From Cloeon dipterum (Eukaryota; Arthropoda; Insecta; Ephemeroptera; Baetidae): a stretch of DNA of 64,000 bases. The position numbers and the translations under genes are program-made. The notes beneath the pieces were generated by a model. The model made no database searches, was not told the origin of the DNA, and worked only from the letters and a program-made list of their open reading frames with translations. The DNA lies in NCBI RefSeq assembly GCF_949628265.1, contig NC_088787.1, positions 12,700,501 to 12,764,500 on the forward strand, written 5' to 3'. Of the stretch, positions 23,885 through 37,700 are shown one piece after another (the stretch's first letter is position 1; the number at the start of each line of letters is the position of its first letter).

Positions 23885-25371
23885 CTCACAGTGAGATTTT
23901 GTTCGTTGTGAGGCAAATCAACAATAAAAGCGATTATTTCACAACAAGCTTTTCACAAGTGAGAAGGCAAATTCCAAAAATTATACGACTCATCCATAAA
24001 TAGAAAACGACAGCACTGCAATAAAAAATCGAGTGAAACTTTTTATACTTTGTTGTTTCCCTGTTGGAAGTTTTCAGGTTTCCGAATAGCTTTTTATTTC
24101 CAATCAGCACTAACCGGCGAATATTACGCTTTCAGAAATAATCGGAAATTTGAATATTTCGGGATATTTAATTTAAATATTTCAGTGATTATTACGGTAA
24201 AAATGCGTACTGTTAAGGAAAAGAAATTAACAATTTATATGACTTTTTCTCTCTCGTGTCACACTGACCCGTGATTGCGCGAACAAGTTAATCATTTCCT
24301 GTACGGAAATTGGTGCACAACAATACATCATAGTCATCCCTTGAATGTATTGTCAAAAGCCGACAGAAAAAATCCAGGTCGCTCAGGAGAAATCGCCTGT
24401 TTATTTACAAAGGAGCTTGACCGTGAAAAATTGAGGCATTGAGGCAGAGCACGCACAACATGTTATTGTGTTCGGCCAGGGTTGATTGCGACGGGGAGGA
24501 AGCGAGGTGTCTCTTCATAGGTTTTCACTGGCGTACAGCTCAAATAGGTTTTTTTTACAAAGTAAAAATTTATTTAGAGCAATATTAAGTAAACCAAAAG
24601 CTACTTTTAAAAACTAAAAAAAATTGTTTCCTTACTTTTTTAAGTAAAATTTTTAAACATTTGGTTTACATATTATTGCTCTAAATAAATTTTTACTTTG
24701 TAAAAAAACCTATTTGAGCTGTACGCCAGTGAAAACCTATGAAGAGACACCTCGCTTCCTCCCCTTGGCAATCAACCCTGGCCGAACACAATAACATGTT
24801 GTGCGTGCTCTGCCTCAATGCCTCAATTTTTCACGGTCAAGCGCCTTTGTAAATAAACAGGCGATTTCTCCTGAGCGACCTGGATTTTTTCTGTCGGCTT
24901 TTGACAATACATTCAAGGGATGACTATGATATATTGTTGTGCACTAATTTCCGTACAGAAAATGATTAACTTGTTCGCGCAATCACGGGTCAGTGTGACA
25001 CGAGAGAGAAAAAGTCATATAAATTATTAATTTCTTTTCCTTAACAGTACGCATTTTTACCGTAATAATTACTGAAATATTTAAAGTAAATATTCCGAAA
25101 TATTCAAAGTTCCGATTATTTCTGAAAGCGTAATATTCGCCGGTTAGTGCTGAATGGAAATAAAAAGCTATTCGGAAACCTGAAAACTTCAACAGGGAAA
25201 CAACAAAGTATAAAAAGTTTCACTCGATTTGTTATTGCAGTGCTGTCGTTTTCTATTTATGGATGAGTCGTATAATTTTTGGATTTTGCCTTCTCACTTG
25301 TAAAAAGCTTGTTGTGAAATAATCGCTTTTATTGTTGATTTGCCTCACAACGAACAAAATCTCACTGTGAG
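23885..25371. mobile_element. 1.49-kb near-perfect inverted-repeat (hairpin) element
   Basis: The left arm (23885 to about 24600) and right arm (about 24655-25371) are reverse complements over some 715 bp with only scattered mismatches; the spacer is about 55 bp. The outer ends are CTCACAGTGAG and CTCACTGTGAG, each itself nearly palindromic. The arms encode nothing recognisable; the mirrored 69-74-codon frames are simply the two arms read on opposite strands. It is a fold-back or MITE-like element, or a segmental inverted duplication. No target duplication was found. It lies between the candidate promoter and the first coding exon of the BTB gene. Confidence 0.9.
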
Positions 25372-25522
25372 AAATTTTTATTTATTTCGTAATTTTATTT
25401 TCTGTGCTCTTATTTTTGAAAGTGTGACTAATTTTTATAAAACTTAATTAAATTAAAAATAAAAATATCGGCGCTTGATTACTATTATTAATGAATATAT
25501 TTTGATTTTTCAGATTTAAAAA

Positions 25523-27792
25523 ATGGCAAAAGGCAGTGATGAATGCACTTTCCTCGTTGGTCCCACCCGAATTCCGGTATGGAACTCTAATTTATTATTT
25601 CTTAAACAATACCGCCATCTCAGCACATATAAATTCTTTATTTCCATTAACTTTTTAATTCCTAAAAAATGTTATCAATTTCAGTTCTTCGTGTCACAAT
25701 GCAGTTTGCTTCGTCAACATTGTGGCTTAATCAATGTAGCGATCGATTTTAAATCCAAACAGAATACGACAGATCGCCGGTCCACACGTGAGATTCATAT
25801 TAAATATCTCAATGCGGATACTTTCAGCCATTTTTTAAGGTAAAGTGCTTGAATATTTCTTAACTATAATTTGATTACATTTCGTCCTACAACATTTAAT
25901 CAAATTTTGTGAGAAACCCCTAATAATTCTTCTCAGCAGAAAAGAATTAAGAGTTATTTTGCTACACTTCTTTCCAATGAGAATTAAAAATAAAACATTG
26001 AACTTTTTTGTTTTTCACAGCTACACTTTAAATCCCAAAACGGGCTTAGCAAAAGCAAAGCTTGATCTGCAAAAGCTGATAGACATGGCGCTCGATGCAG
26101 ACTACGCGCTAATGGAGAATTTTCTGGATTTTTTGCTAAAAAGAATCCAAAGACTAGTGAGAGTTTCAAACGTCTGGTCCATTTTAAATGATACCAACCA
26201 AGCACCTAGAGTAGCTAGCGTTTGTAACAAGGTGAGAGAAAAATATTTAAGTTAAAATTCAACCCTTAAAAATAATGAATATTTTTATCTTCGCAGGTTC
26301 TTAGCAAGTTCACTCGTGATTGCTTGAGAGTCAATCAATTGAGAAAGGCCACAAAGGCAAGCTTCGTTTACTTTTTGCAGCTGCCCAACTTGACCATCAC
26401 GAGCGAGGATGCCCTAGTCGATGCGACTCTGAAGCTTTCAAAGTTCAACAGTTTAGACAAGTATATATAACTAGATTATTTATTTTTCACTCTCCTTTTC
26501 GGGCGTTAAAGTCTCTGAGAACCTTCAATATAATTTTTTTGTCTTCATTTTTTAATGTACGTGGTTTAAAATATTCATGGGGTACACTTTACTGAAAAAT
26601 TGAGCACATATACATATCAATCTCATTAAAGAATGACAACAAAGTATTTCAGTATATAAACTCATCTTTGATTAAATATTAAAAAAGGGACTTTGTAAAA
26701 AAAGTATTTTAGTGATTTAACGGTATATTATTGACATGTAACCTCAACAGGGAGTGGCTCGGAGCTGCCCTGCCCCACCTTCGCGTCCTCACCCTGTGCA
26801 AGCCAGAGGTCATGAGCCAATTCGTCATGATCTTGAAATCGCAAGGGATAAGGGCATTCAATAAACTCGTCACCAATGGCAACACCGATGAGGCGAGTCG
26901 CCGATTCGTGCGCGAGTGTTTCCCGTGGCAGTGCCCCATCGCTCAGAGGCGAATTCCTCCAAGTGGGCAACTGTATTTTGAGTGGAGAAACAATAAGAGG
27001 CCCGTGTCCACTGATCCCTTACTGGAACCTCTCGAGCTGAACTTTAACAGCGACGCCCCGTTGACCATTACAGGCCTCTTCGTGCAGCTCCCCGAATCCT
27101 TCTCCTGCAGCTGCAAGCCATACAACATCCACAAAAGATCGTGGTAAATATAAAATATATAAAAAATTAAATTTAACTGGTAAATTGCCAACAAATAAGG
27201 TCCAAGATAACTTAGGTTTTATTTATTATCAGATAAGCGAAATTACTGACAAATTTAATTAGTATTCGCGAATCAAATCCATTCTTAGGAAATCTTGTCT
27301 CTATTGATTATGCGACCTTATTTGATTCCAAAAACTTTCAACGGCTGCTTACTGCAACAGAAATATGTTGAAAAAATAATTAAAATTCGACTCCTTCTGT
27401 TTTTTAGTGACGTGCGGAAGGTTGTGAGGCCAAGAGTGATAATAAAGACCACTAACTGCAACTCGGGTCACGAAGAATCGACGCTCCTGGTTAGAGATTC
27501 TCAGTTTGTGATTCGCAAGACTTCTGACACGGAAGCGTTTATTGACCTGAGTGAAAAAGCCAGTCCGATTGTGGTCAGCCCCACAGACGGCTTAAAAGTG
27601 ATCATGCAAAGAAAGATTGTTAGCACCCCGAGGTCCTATCAACCACAGCTCCTGAGGCACAAATTTTTTCCTCTGTTGTCTTCGTCAGGGAAGCGGGTTG
27701 AAAAAATTACTACGCTGTTCCCATTTTTAACAGAAAAATCTGATGCCTTTTTGAAGGGATTTTATTACAGTGCTCAAGGTGCTCAGAGATAG
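25523..27792 (+). CDS. divergent BTB/POZ-BACK domain protein
   Basis: Six coding exons: 25523-25576, 25685-25839, 26021-26231, 26297-26460, 26751-27143, 27408-27792; 1362 nt, 453 aa; all junctions GT-AG. The N-terminus TFLVGPTRIPFFVSQCSLLR followed by VAIDF..., IHIKYLNADTFSHFLRSYT reads as a BTB fold (about residues 8-80). VSNVWSILNDTNQAPRVASV then starts a BACK-like helical region (about 115-240). The last 200 residues are beta-rich, lie where BTBD-type proteins carry a PHR domain, and are too diverged for me to name. BTB-BACK proteins are commonly CUL3 substrate adaptors; that role is only by family. A 3' splice site directly before the ATG points to a 5' UTR intron. A poly(A) signal is plausible at 28144-28149. 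Confidence 0.72.
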
Positions 27793-28720
27793 TCGTGGTA
27801 GTTTATAAAGATAGTACATTTTTTAATTAATTTATTCTTTTCGTTTTCTGCGATTTTCTTGATGCCGCCTGCAGCATTTAAATTCATATTATATCACAAG
27901 CATACGACAGGTGCGTGGAGCCGGTTTCCTCGTTTGAATTTAAGGAAAACTATTGTTTTTCGAAATTTTGTTTTTTCTCATGCATAGAGCTTTTCTCTCA
28001 AGTGATATCTTTCAGCTTGTATATTTTTTAGTTCCGTGAAAAGAAAAAAAAATCAGGTTTTCGTTGTCAGAACATATTGCTATTTTTTATTTATGCTGTG
28101 AACATTGTTATAACCAAACGTACAAAATGTCCTGAAGTGAATTAATAAACTTTTTGTGAAATTATTTGTCTTCTTAAAATCTCTCTTACAATTTGCATTA
28201 AAATCGTAAAAGCTAAAACAACGAGCTATTTATATTATTTGAAAAAATACAAATAATGATTTTGATTTAAAAAAAAAATGTTTTCCATGCCATAATTTCT
28301 ACAATATGTGACATAATGATGAAATAAAAATAGCGCTCGCGGAAGGGCAGGATCTACGCGACGATTTTACTAAAATAAAAGCGAAAACCTCTCTCTAGCT
28401 CTTCCCCAGCAATCAGAGACCTTATTCGAGGAAAAACTGCGACACAAATGTTCTTTTTTGTCTGTGTAAATTGAAAATGTGCACGGATGCACACCTTTCC
28501 AAGCTACGCAGTTTTGCAAAATAAAGTGCAACAAATATTGTTCCTCTGACTTAGTAGTAATTCGAGCTCCTCCCTTGTTAGGAATGTAATTTTGATAAAA
28601 AGGAAAGTTTTAAAAACAAATATATTCAATTTAATGGTACTTAATTAATTCAAATAATTTTGTCTTACAAGATAACTGTAACATAGAACAGAATGAAATT
28701 TGTAATTGTTAAATTGTGCA
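27793..28720. other. convergent intergenic region, BTB gene / PRKDC
   Basis: AT-rich, holding the 3' UTRs of two converging genes. AATAAA at 28144-28149 (plus) is a candidate BTB poly(A) signal. Nothing else was recognised. Confidence 0.55.
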
Positions 28721-31700
28721 TTAGTACCACGGCTCCCAGCCCCAAAAAGTTTTTCCAAGAATGTGCTCGTCTGTGGCTTGCTCAATCAAACAGTCAATCT
28801 GAAAGAGTAAAAGCACATACATGATCCACCTGAGGAAAGCTACAATTTAAATTACCTGTTGTTCAGGAGTGAAACTGATTTTCAGAGTCTCAAGATGCGC
28901 TTCTTGTTCTGCTTCTTCTCTTAATTTCCGTCGCAATGAATTCTCGCCGCCTCTAACAAGACGAATCAGAGCTTGTTTGACCTCACTGCTAACCACACTG
29001 GATTTCAGCTCCTCCTCAGTCAACAGTGATGGCAGGGACCCAGTCAGCTTGTATGTAGCTAACTCAATTTTTTGCTCAGCAAAAGCGACTGCCATATTTT
29101 CCTCTGCGGAAGAGGTTAACAAAATTACTGTTTATCCACACTTGAAACATATATAAGATGCATTTTAAATAAAAATAAAATAAAAGTATGTTTACCTTCG
29201 TCAGTTTCCATCGCATCATCATACGAAACTGAATCAGGCTTTCTTGATCCCTGAGACTTTGCCAAACTTTTCGCGTGCTCTTTCCAGTCCAATGAGGGTT
29301 CTTGGATGAAAACCTGCATGGCATTCAGGAAAATCAAGTGGTCTTCCCTCAAAGCTCGCAAGGCATGAGTCATGCAAGCACGAAGGCTACCTATAAATAA
29401 TTAAACATTGCGGTTTAAATTTATTAAAGCTACATTGTGAATATTCAAATATCCCATATTCTAACGTTTAATTGCATTGAGTCATCTATTCAAACAGCTA
29501 ATTATGGAGTAGAATAATTTAGGCTTATATTTTAAAATAATGCTGAAAAGGGCATCATACCGTTTGTGCCTAGAGGACCTAGCGTGTCAACAATATGTCT
29601 TGTCAGTCGGAACGGAACCAGCTCAGGCACATGCAGGAATTGCGTTGCTGATCCGAAAGCATGCCCAAAATCGATTCCGATGGGAACGCCTGATTTCTGG
29701 CAAATTAGTGTGTTTGATCGGTGCCTGTCACCAATGCCTAAAAGCCAGTGGCAGATGGACATCACAGCATAGCTGCATGTGAAGTTTTGGCGCAACCAAA
29801 AGAAACCTTCACTTGAACTGCTGAGCTCCATGAAAGAGCGCCTGCAAATTTCTTATTAGAATCGCATCTGCGTGTTAAGGTTTTAAACTCACAGTAGAGG
29901 CTGAGAAGGTGAAGATTCGGTCATCTCATTGAAAGCGGTTACCGTTTTTCCTCGGCTCCAGCGAGTGAAAATGTACTTGAATTTCTCCTTGATTGAAAGT
30001 TTGTCATCTATGCCATTTCGTCTTTCAAATTCTGCTCTCGTGGATATTCTGCAAAGATAATTAATATTATTAAAGAACATTACATTTTAATAGATGTCGC
30101 TCACAGCTGGTTCTTTTCGGTTTTGGAGAGTGCTGCCTCTGAAAATTCCTTCAAACTGAGGCAGTTGGGAACAAATTCAATTAGCCCACACCTCGTGTTC
30201 AAAGGTACAACCTGAGCTCCAAAATTATATAGAGTATTTTATAATCAACCTGTGTTTTATATACCTGGTAAGTCACGATCTTGAACTGCCTTTCTCTGCA
30301 TATTTGGTTTTCTGAGAAGACACCATTCATCATTTTGAAAAGTTGCTGCAATCTCTCGTCCTGCCTGAGATCCTCGCCAGCTTTGACGATGTAAGAATAA
30401 TTCTGGCCATTACTGCCGACAAAGGAGAGCTTGATCGGCTGCCTCATCGATCGGAGAACCACAACAGAAGGGCTGAAGGAGCTGATTTTGACATGTTGTT
30501 TTGGATTGGGCAACTTGTCTCCTGTGTACTGCCCCGGGATCTCAACTTCAGTTGCGTATTTGCAAGCTTGGAATTTGGCGAGCCATGGACAGAAATCTTC
30601 GACCGAACTCCTTGTCAACGATAACGCCAGGCCAGGTACAGAGCGATTCAGTGTCGCCAAGACTCTCTTCAAAGCTTCTCGAGCCGAGTCACAATTGCTC
30701 TTGGCGAACTGAGACAGTTTCAGTAACGGCTGCATGGCATTTTCCAGCTCCAAGACCAACTCAGACACTCTTTCGTACACAATACCGTGCATTGTGTCGT
30801 CTTTCTTCTCGCCCTGGAAAAGTTCCAACTGCATTTTGCGGAAGTGGACTTTCAAGCCTTCACAGTCCTTCCTGGAAACATCTTCTGCCAGTTGCATAAT
30901 GTGAGGGCGCATTGCAATTTCAGGCTGTTTGACACATGAGAACGCGCTGATCATTTTCCCAGTCAAACTGTCCACTGTCAGCAAAGATTCCAACCTGTAG
31001 TTTTCATAAGTAATTATTATAATATTGTGTATTATTCATTTCTAGAGGTCTCAGCCAGCCGGCCGCGCCAGCTAGCAAATTTTGGGTCCCGTGGGCAGCT
31101 GCCAGCCGCAGTGAATCTGGCTATGCTGTGCCAGCCATGCCCGTCGCCAGTGAAAAATGGTAAAAAAATAAGAATTGCAGGATACAAAAATTCTTGCGGC
31201 CCTTCAGGCCGTTAGGCACTATCAAGCTTGACCTTTAAAATATTTTCAGCCGCGCCAAAAAAAAATTCGGCTAAGCGGGTGCCTTAAATCTCGCGGCTGA
31301 GACCTCTATTCATTTCACATAAAAGATATAATTATGTTTTTAAAATTGCTCTTACTTTTTTACCAGCGCCTTGGTTTTTTTAGTGGAATCTACAGAAACC
31401 CGTTCAAGGACAAACTGGAATGGAAGTATCAATGCATTTGCGTATGTTTTGCCAATCCTCAGCAAGATGTCTTCAATCGCATCAACTTTGTCAGTTTCAA
31501 TGTATGACAAAATCTGAGTTAGCCACCCAAGGAACATCCATTCCGGAACTGCTCTAGTCTATAATCGGGATTTAAAACCGAATTTCCAAAATGAAATAGA
31601 TAGTACCTTTTCAACAAACAACTCTTTTAAACTCTTTGCCACTTCATCCATCTGCAGCAAGCCAGGGAAGAGCATGCGAGCTTCTTTTGAGCCATGTTTC

Positions 31701-34700
31701 ATGGCATCCAAGAGTGAGGTCACCAAACTGTGTTTCATCTCTTCTTGTGCAGCTGGAAATTTAAGGTTGATCATTGGTGGATTCATGGGTCATAATTCTT
31801 TTCAACAAATACCATGAAAATTGTTACATACCTGCAGAGAGATTTGGATCTGAGAGAAAATTCCTAGAATGGTGCACGATTCTCATGAGAGCCTCAATCA
31901 CACACACGGTGCTTTGGTCGGTTTCGCATGTGAGCAAATCTACGCATTCCTGAGCTTTAACTCGCCCAAACATTTCCAGGCTTTCATTGAGGGCTGACAT
32001 ACTGCAAAAAGTAATAATAATATAACATGTACGACATAAAATTGGATTTACTTCTCAGTGTTGGCTCCAATAGTTTGCAACACAGCTTGAGTTTCAGTTG
32101 GAACAATGAGATCAGGATTTTCTCTGTATATTTTGGCAACTGACCACACCATTTCTGCCAATTCACCATTCACGATGGCCCTTTGATTGCTATTCAGGGT
32201 CATTGATGTTGAATTCAGTTGGAGCGATTGGACTGCAAAAGTCAAGAATAAATTAATGTAACTCGTTTATAGACTTTCTCCTACACAAATCAGAAAAGGC
32301 AATGCAGGTGTCTCTCACGCAGGCAACGGAATCTTTTTTTGTTTGAGCTGCAAGCCATTTGACTCTTCCAAGGGCCACTTTCCACTGCAAACCAAGCTCA
32401 CTGTCGTTCTTCAACTTAAAAGAAAAATCCTTTTTAGTTCTTCAACTTCAATAAATCGCACAAAAATTACTCTCTGAGTAGTTTTGATGAATTTTGAGGC
32501 TAGGCTGATGTTCTTTTGTTGAAGGGCCAGGCCAACCAAGGCCAGTTCATTTTTTGGTTTCGCCTGCCGCAGCATTTGGTACAGACGGACATTTTCACAA
32601 TCTGTTTTATCCAGGGTGGAGAGAGCTAACTTGGCGAACAGGGTCCTGATTGCAAAACTTTAAGGAAAGCTGCAATTTTACTCAAGCAGAAAACATGCCT
32701 GTACTCCATTCGAGCTTCCCACATCAATAACGAGTCGACTGCTGCAGGCTGACTAACATGCCATTTGTCGCACAACTTTTCTAGGACACTTTCATACGTT
32801 GCATGACTTTCTTGGACGGCCACTTCAGAGAATCCCTAAGAATGAGAGACATTTTAATTTAATTAAATATTTATGAGAAGCACTTACAATAATTTCAGCA
32901 ATAGTTTGCAGATATTGAAGCTTCTTGACTCTTGACCTGGGGAGGAAACTGCTGAGAACTGACCACTGTTCCAAAAGAATCTGAAGACTCAGCCTCAAGT
33001 AAAATTCACTTTTCTCAGCATCGTTGTTCATTAGACTAATCAGCGATAATTCTTCACTGAATCGGTTCTGTCAATATTACCACTATATTTGAATGCTTGT
33101 TTCAATTTAAAAAAATATTGTGAGTACCTTCAAAATATTCAGGTATGCAGGAACATTGAGCCAATTAGTGACCAAGCTCGACAAGTATGAATGGTCTCGA
33201 GAACCCTCCAATATGTTGAAAATTTGCGATTTCAAAAACCAGGGTAGCAATTTTTCTTGATTCCTGAAAATATTTAAGATTATTTAAGATTCATACAACA
33301 CTTCCAAACAGAGCTCCATACCATGGGTCTTGCCACAATGATGAAACGTCAGACTCTTCAACATTAGCCACCTCCAAAACCTTTTCCCCTATTTCTTCCC
33401 ATTTTGAAAGTTTCTCCAAGCACTAAATAAACTCGTATGATAATTTTGAAAAATATATCGACTCGTTTAGAACCTTGCAGTAAGAATCAAGACTGAAATC
33501 ATATTCTGGAGGGTAATTGACGTCGTCAACTAGGTCAAGGAAAACGCTGTAATGACGTCTGGCTTGCAGCCAATCACCTGTTGATTCTGCCGTGACAGCT
33601 GCAACTAGAGCATTGTTTGATCCATCCTGGGCTGCTCTGATGATCGCTAGGACAACATCTCTGTCTTCAAGCTGTTGGTAGAGTCTACAAATTGAAAAAA
33701 GTGAGCACTGAGAATTGTCCAAGTGAATAAATAATGTACTCTGCGAGTTTTAGCCATTTCATCTTGGCATCGCTGGTCTGCATGGCGTCTCTTCTGGACC
33801 TTTTTGGCTCTACAGGATCCGTCAATGGAGACGTGGTGTACTTCTCAAGCAAAAGACATCCCAAAGAAGCGCAGCTATTCACAGAGCACACTAAAACAAT
33901 GGTATATGAGACTTGATCTCGTTTTTAAAAAGAGCTTGGACCAACCATCCACAATGAGATTGGGATTGAGCTCAAACTCGACTTTCAACGAAATCTCCAT
34001 GACGGCACCTAGAAGCATGGGAACGCATCCTGTTGTGTTTTCAAAAATACCCTGAAGTTCTTGTTTGAGATCTTGAAGGAAGCGTTCATATTGGATCACG
34101 TCAACTTCCTTCAATTTTGAGCAGAATGATTGGAAAAATGACACTAGTAGGGTTTTTGAAAGGTGCTGATCTTGCTGAAATTAAATATAAGGCAGGCAAT
34201 TTAATACTATAATTTTGAACATTGAATAAATAGAAAAACCTTTGCTAAGGCTTGAAGTGGTCGCAGGATGGCACTGAATGGAATGACAATGTCGGGAAAA
34301 TCACCAAGTCTGTATCTACGAAACAATTGAACTTGTCCCTCTCTCTTTTTCTTATGCTCTTTGACAATATCAGATCTACGGCTTTTCAACACTTGCTCCT
34401 TCTTAGCAAAAAACGCTCTCTTCTTTCGTTCATCTGATATGAATCGGAAATTCGATTTTGTCTCAGTTTCCATTCCTAGAGAGATTAAATAACAATTCAG
34501 TCGTGTTAAAAACGGTTTCATGTTTAAGTACCTGGTAGTGGAAGTTTCTCTTGTTTCTTCTTCTTTGTAGATACCAAATCAAAGAGCAAACTTGACTGCG
34601 TAACCGCAAATTGCCCCAATGACTCTTCTTCTTGTCCTGTTGTATCTTCGTAGGTAGGGTCAAAAGCAAATATTTGCTGAGTGGCTCTGAGGAATCCAAT

Positions 34701-37700
34701 TCCAGGGACAGATCCAGAGTATGACTGGGACATTAACTGGCTCGCTTGAGACTGAACAAAGAGTGGGAGCTGCACAGTAGCATGTTGTGTTCGCCAGGAA
34801 ACCAGGGGTTGCATCTCTTCGTACACACAGTCACTGAGGTTATGCTCAAAGATTTTACTTTCAAAGTCAGGCGACGTAGTGAGCTCTTCCAGAAGCAACT
34901 CGGCCAAACTGCCAAGGAACAGGTTTGCAGTGTCGTTGGTGAACAGTGCCTTGAATAATTGGATTAAGCGCTGTGCTAAGGTCAGGCCTGACCCTCCAAC
35001 CCCTTTTTCTCTCCAGAACGTAAGGACCTTTTTCTTGAGTGATGCATCAGAGTCGCTTAGTCCTCCAACAAGACCAGCTGTGGCCAGGTTTTTCACTTCT
35101 AGCTCATCTCCACCTTCAGCTGAATTGAACTTCAGGTATGCAATCATCAAGAGTTGGTAGGAATGGTCTCGGATTTCTACCCGAGATTCTTTGAGCACCT
35201 TTGGAATTTTTTTGACAAAAATCAAGGCTTCGGAAGCACTCAGGTCTGGGATCATTTTGGCCACCATCCGCAGAGCAATTTCTTGTTCCACACTTTCTCT
35301 ACTCAGTACTAACCGGTCCAGACCCAAAATGCTAGTTTCTCTGAATGCATCCTCCAGTCTATCCAGACGGCTTGATATCATGCTAAGGGATTGTGTTTTG
35401 AAAACACCTATTTGCTGAGGATAATTGTGGAGAATTCTGTGCATGAATGAATCCACTATTGGTGGATAATGTCTGTGCACAATATGCAGGCTCACGTAGA
35501 AAATACTTTTCTGCTCTTTCACCTTATTCAGGTTATTAGCTACTCGATCATGAAGGACGTCCCTATCGATTGAGGCTGCCTGTTTCAATTGTTCTGCAGG
35601 TCCGAAAAGCCATTTCAACAGGAGACCTACATTTTCAGCAGCCAATTTGAGCGTTGATTTGTTCTCAACGCAATTGAAATGCTTGTCCAGCAAAACATCC
35701 AAAAACTCAATTTCTGAAATACTGTTCCACGGTAGAAGTCGATTAGCCAGAAGAACGGCGACCAGTTGTAGACCACCTTGCACCTGCTTACTGTCGGCTG
35801 ACTTGCACACAAGGTTGAAAAGCAGCTGGAAGTCGACGGTGAGACACGGCTTCCACACCTCCAACATGGTCTTGATCAGCTCCAAGTAGTACTTCGCGAT
35901 GTCTCTTCGGACGTAGACACTCAGACGCATGAGGAAGGACAGAAGGTTGCTCGCTTCCATTTTCTGGAGTGCGTTAGAAGGACTGGGGGTGGCAACGTCA
36001 TGCCAACCTAGCATCATGGACACAGTGTCCGTCAAAATGTAATTGGCGTGTTTCCCGAGAGCTTTCTCGTTTGCAACGGTGCAAATCACCTCAATCCACT
36101 TGGCAGCGTATGGGCGAAACACATCCTCTGTGTTTAACATCACCTTCACAAGGAACAGTTTGACATTTGGCTTGGTTGAAGGATCTTCTAATGTCTTTTT
36201 GATGTTGCTCATCCAAGCAGGAAGCTCATCTGGCTGCAGTGTAATCTTGGCCCCGAGTTTCTTGATGACTCCGCATATGATGGGCATGCAAGGGTGTTTG
36301 TTGATCGAGTCTAGCTCCAAAAAAACTTCCTCTTGTATCTCAGTCTCTTCGTCCGTGGACACGCTTCGCGTCTCTTGACTGACGACGTCAACATTGCTCA
36401 GGTCAAACCTGGTCACGTCTTCAGAAAGAGAGCTGTCAAACAGCTGTTGGGATGCCAAGTATTGAATTGTTTGTGACCGCAGACTAGAACTCCCCATGCG
36501 CAAATTTGATCTTCTTCGCAAGCCTCTTGCATCAGCCCTAATACTAATGAGCATGCTTCGTTTTTCAGGGATTTGGTCAAAATCCATGCCTAGGCTGATG
36601 CTCTGAGAGCAGTCAATGATCTTTTCCCAGTGGGACTCGTCTGGATTGTGTGGAAACAGTAACTGAGCGTACTTCCTGTGCTCTGAGGGTTGCACGTCAG
36701 GGCAGACGCAACAAATCAGTGCGATCAGGGTGTTCAGGGCACAGCACTGATACTCCCTAAAATTTGAGTTAAATTCATAGATGCGTGTCTAGGGACAAAT
36801 AAAACGACATACCTGTAGAGTTCTTCCTCCTCTTTGCGAATGACCATTTTCTCACTTCTGGCAGAGTACGCAATTTTGGTTATTGAGGCGTTTAAACTGG
36901 GAGAAGCACACACTTCTTTAAACGACAGAGCGATTGGCTTCTCTGGTTGGAAGTCAGCTTGTTCCAATCGGCCATATAAAATTTCAAGCATTCGGTAACT
37001 GCCTGATTTGGTAACAATTTGCAGCTTGAATGCCAACATGTTTCTGACTGGGTCGAATTTAGTTTGGAGGTTGGTCCACAGGTCCTTGATCGCCGTGACA
37101 AAGAATTCTTGCAGCACACTTAAACTGCAATTCTGCAGGAAAGGCACAAGGTACTGCACAACGTAGCCACTTTTGTCCTCGACTTCTTGTTGAACTTTGA
37201 ATGCGTCATACAGGCTTCTGAGTGCTTCTAGCTGCCTTTCAGGGGGTAACCTGACATATTTTTTTATAAATGCACGATCTTAAAGTCAAATTAATTAGCA
37301 TACCGCTTTGCCAACAACCTCAAGGCATCATGAATATCTGCTCCGCAAACGTGATTGCGGTCTCTGCTTGAAATAGATGCAAGAAAGAGCAAAAGTTTGG
37401 TGCTTTGTGAAATCAGCATCAGCTTGAGCAGTCTGATGAAAATGGAACGATATGCAATCAAATCAGCACTTTCAGGCAGTAAGTGGTTTGAATACAGGGG
37501 GAAGAATTGCTCTTGCATTTTGTAAAGAGCGGACCTGCAATGATTTAAATTGATTTAACCTGAATAAGGTTGATTGCAACAAATACATACATAAGCTGGT
37601 TTTGATGATCAACATGCCAGTTGAAGATGGGAGTTGCAACATCGAGGCAGCGCCTTTTTACACTGAGAGTGGTATTGCTAGCTTTGAGTTTTTCATCCAC

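Noticed and set aside
24050-25192. Two similar small proteins (74 and 69 codons) on opposite strands
   Set aside because: They are the same sequence in the two arms of the hairpin element, not a gene pair; no start context or homology.
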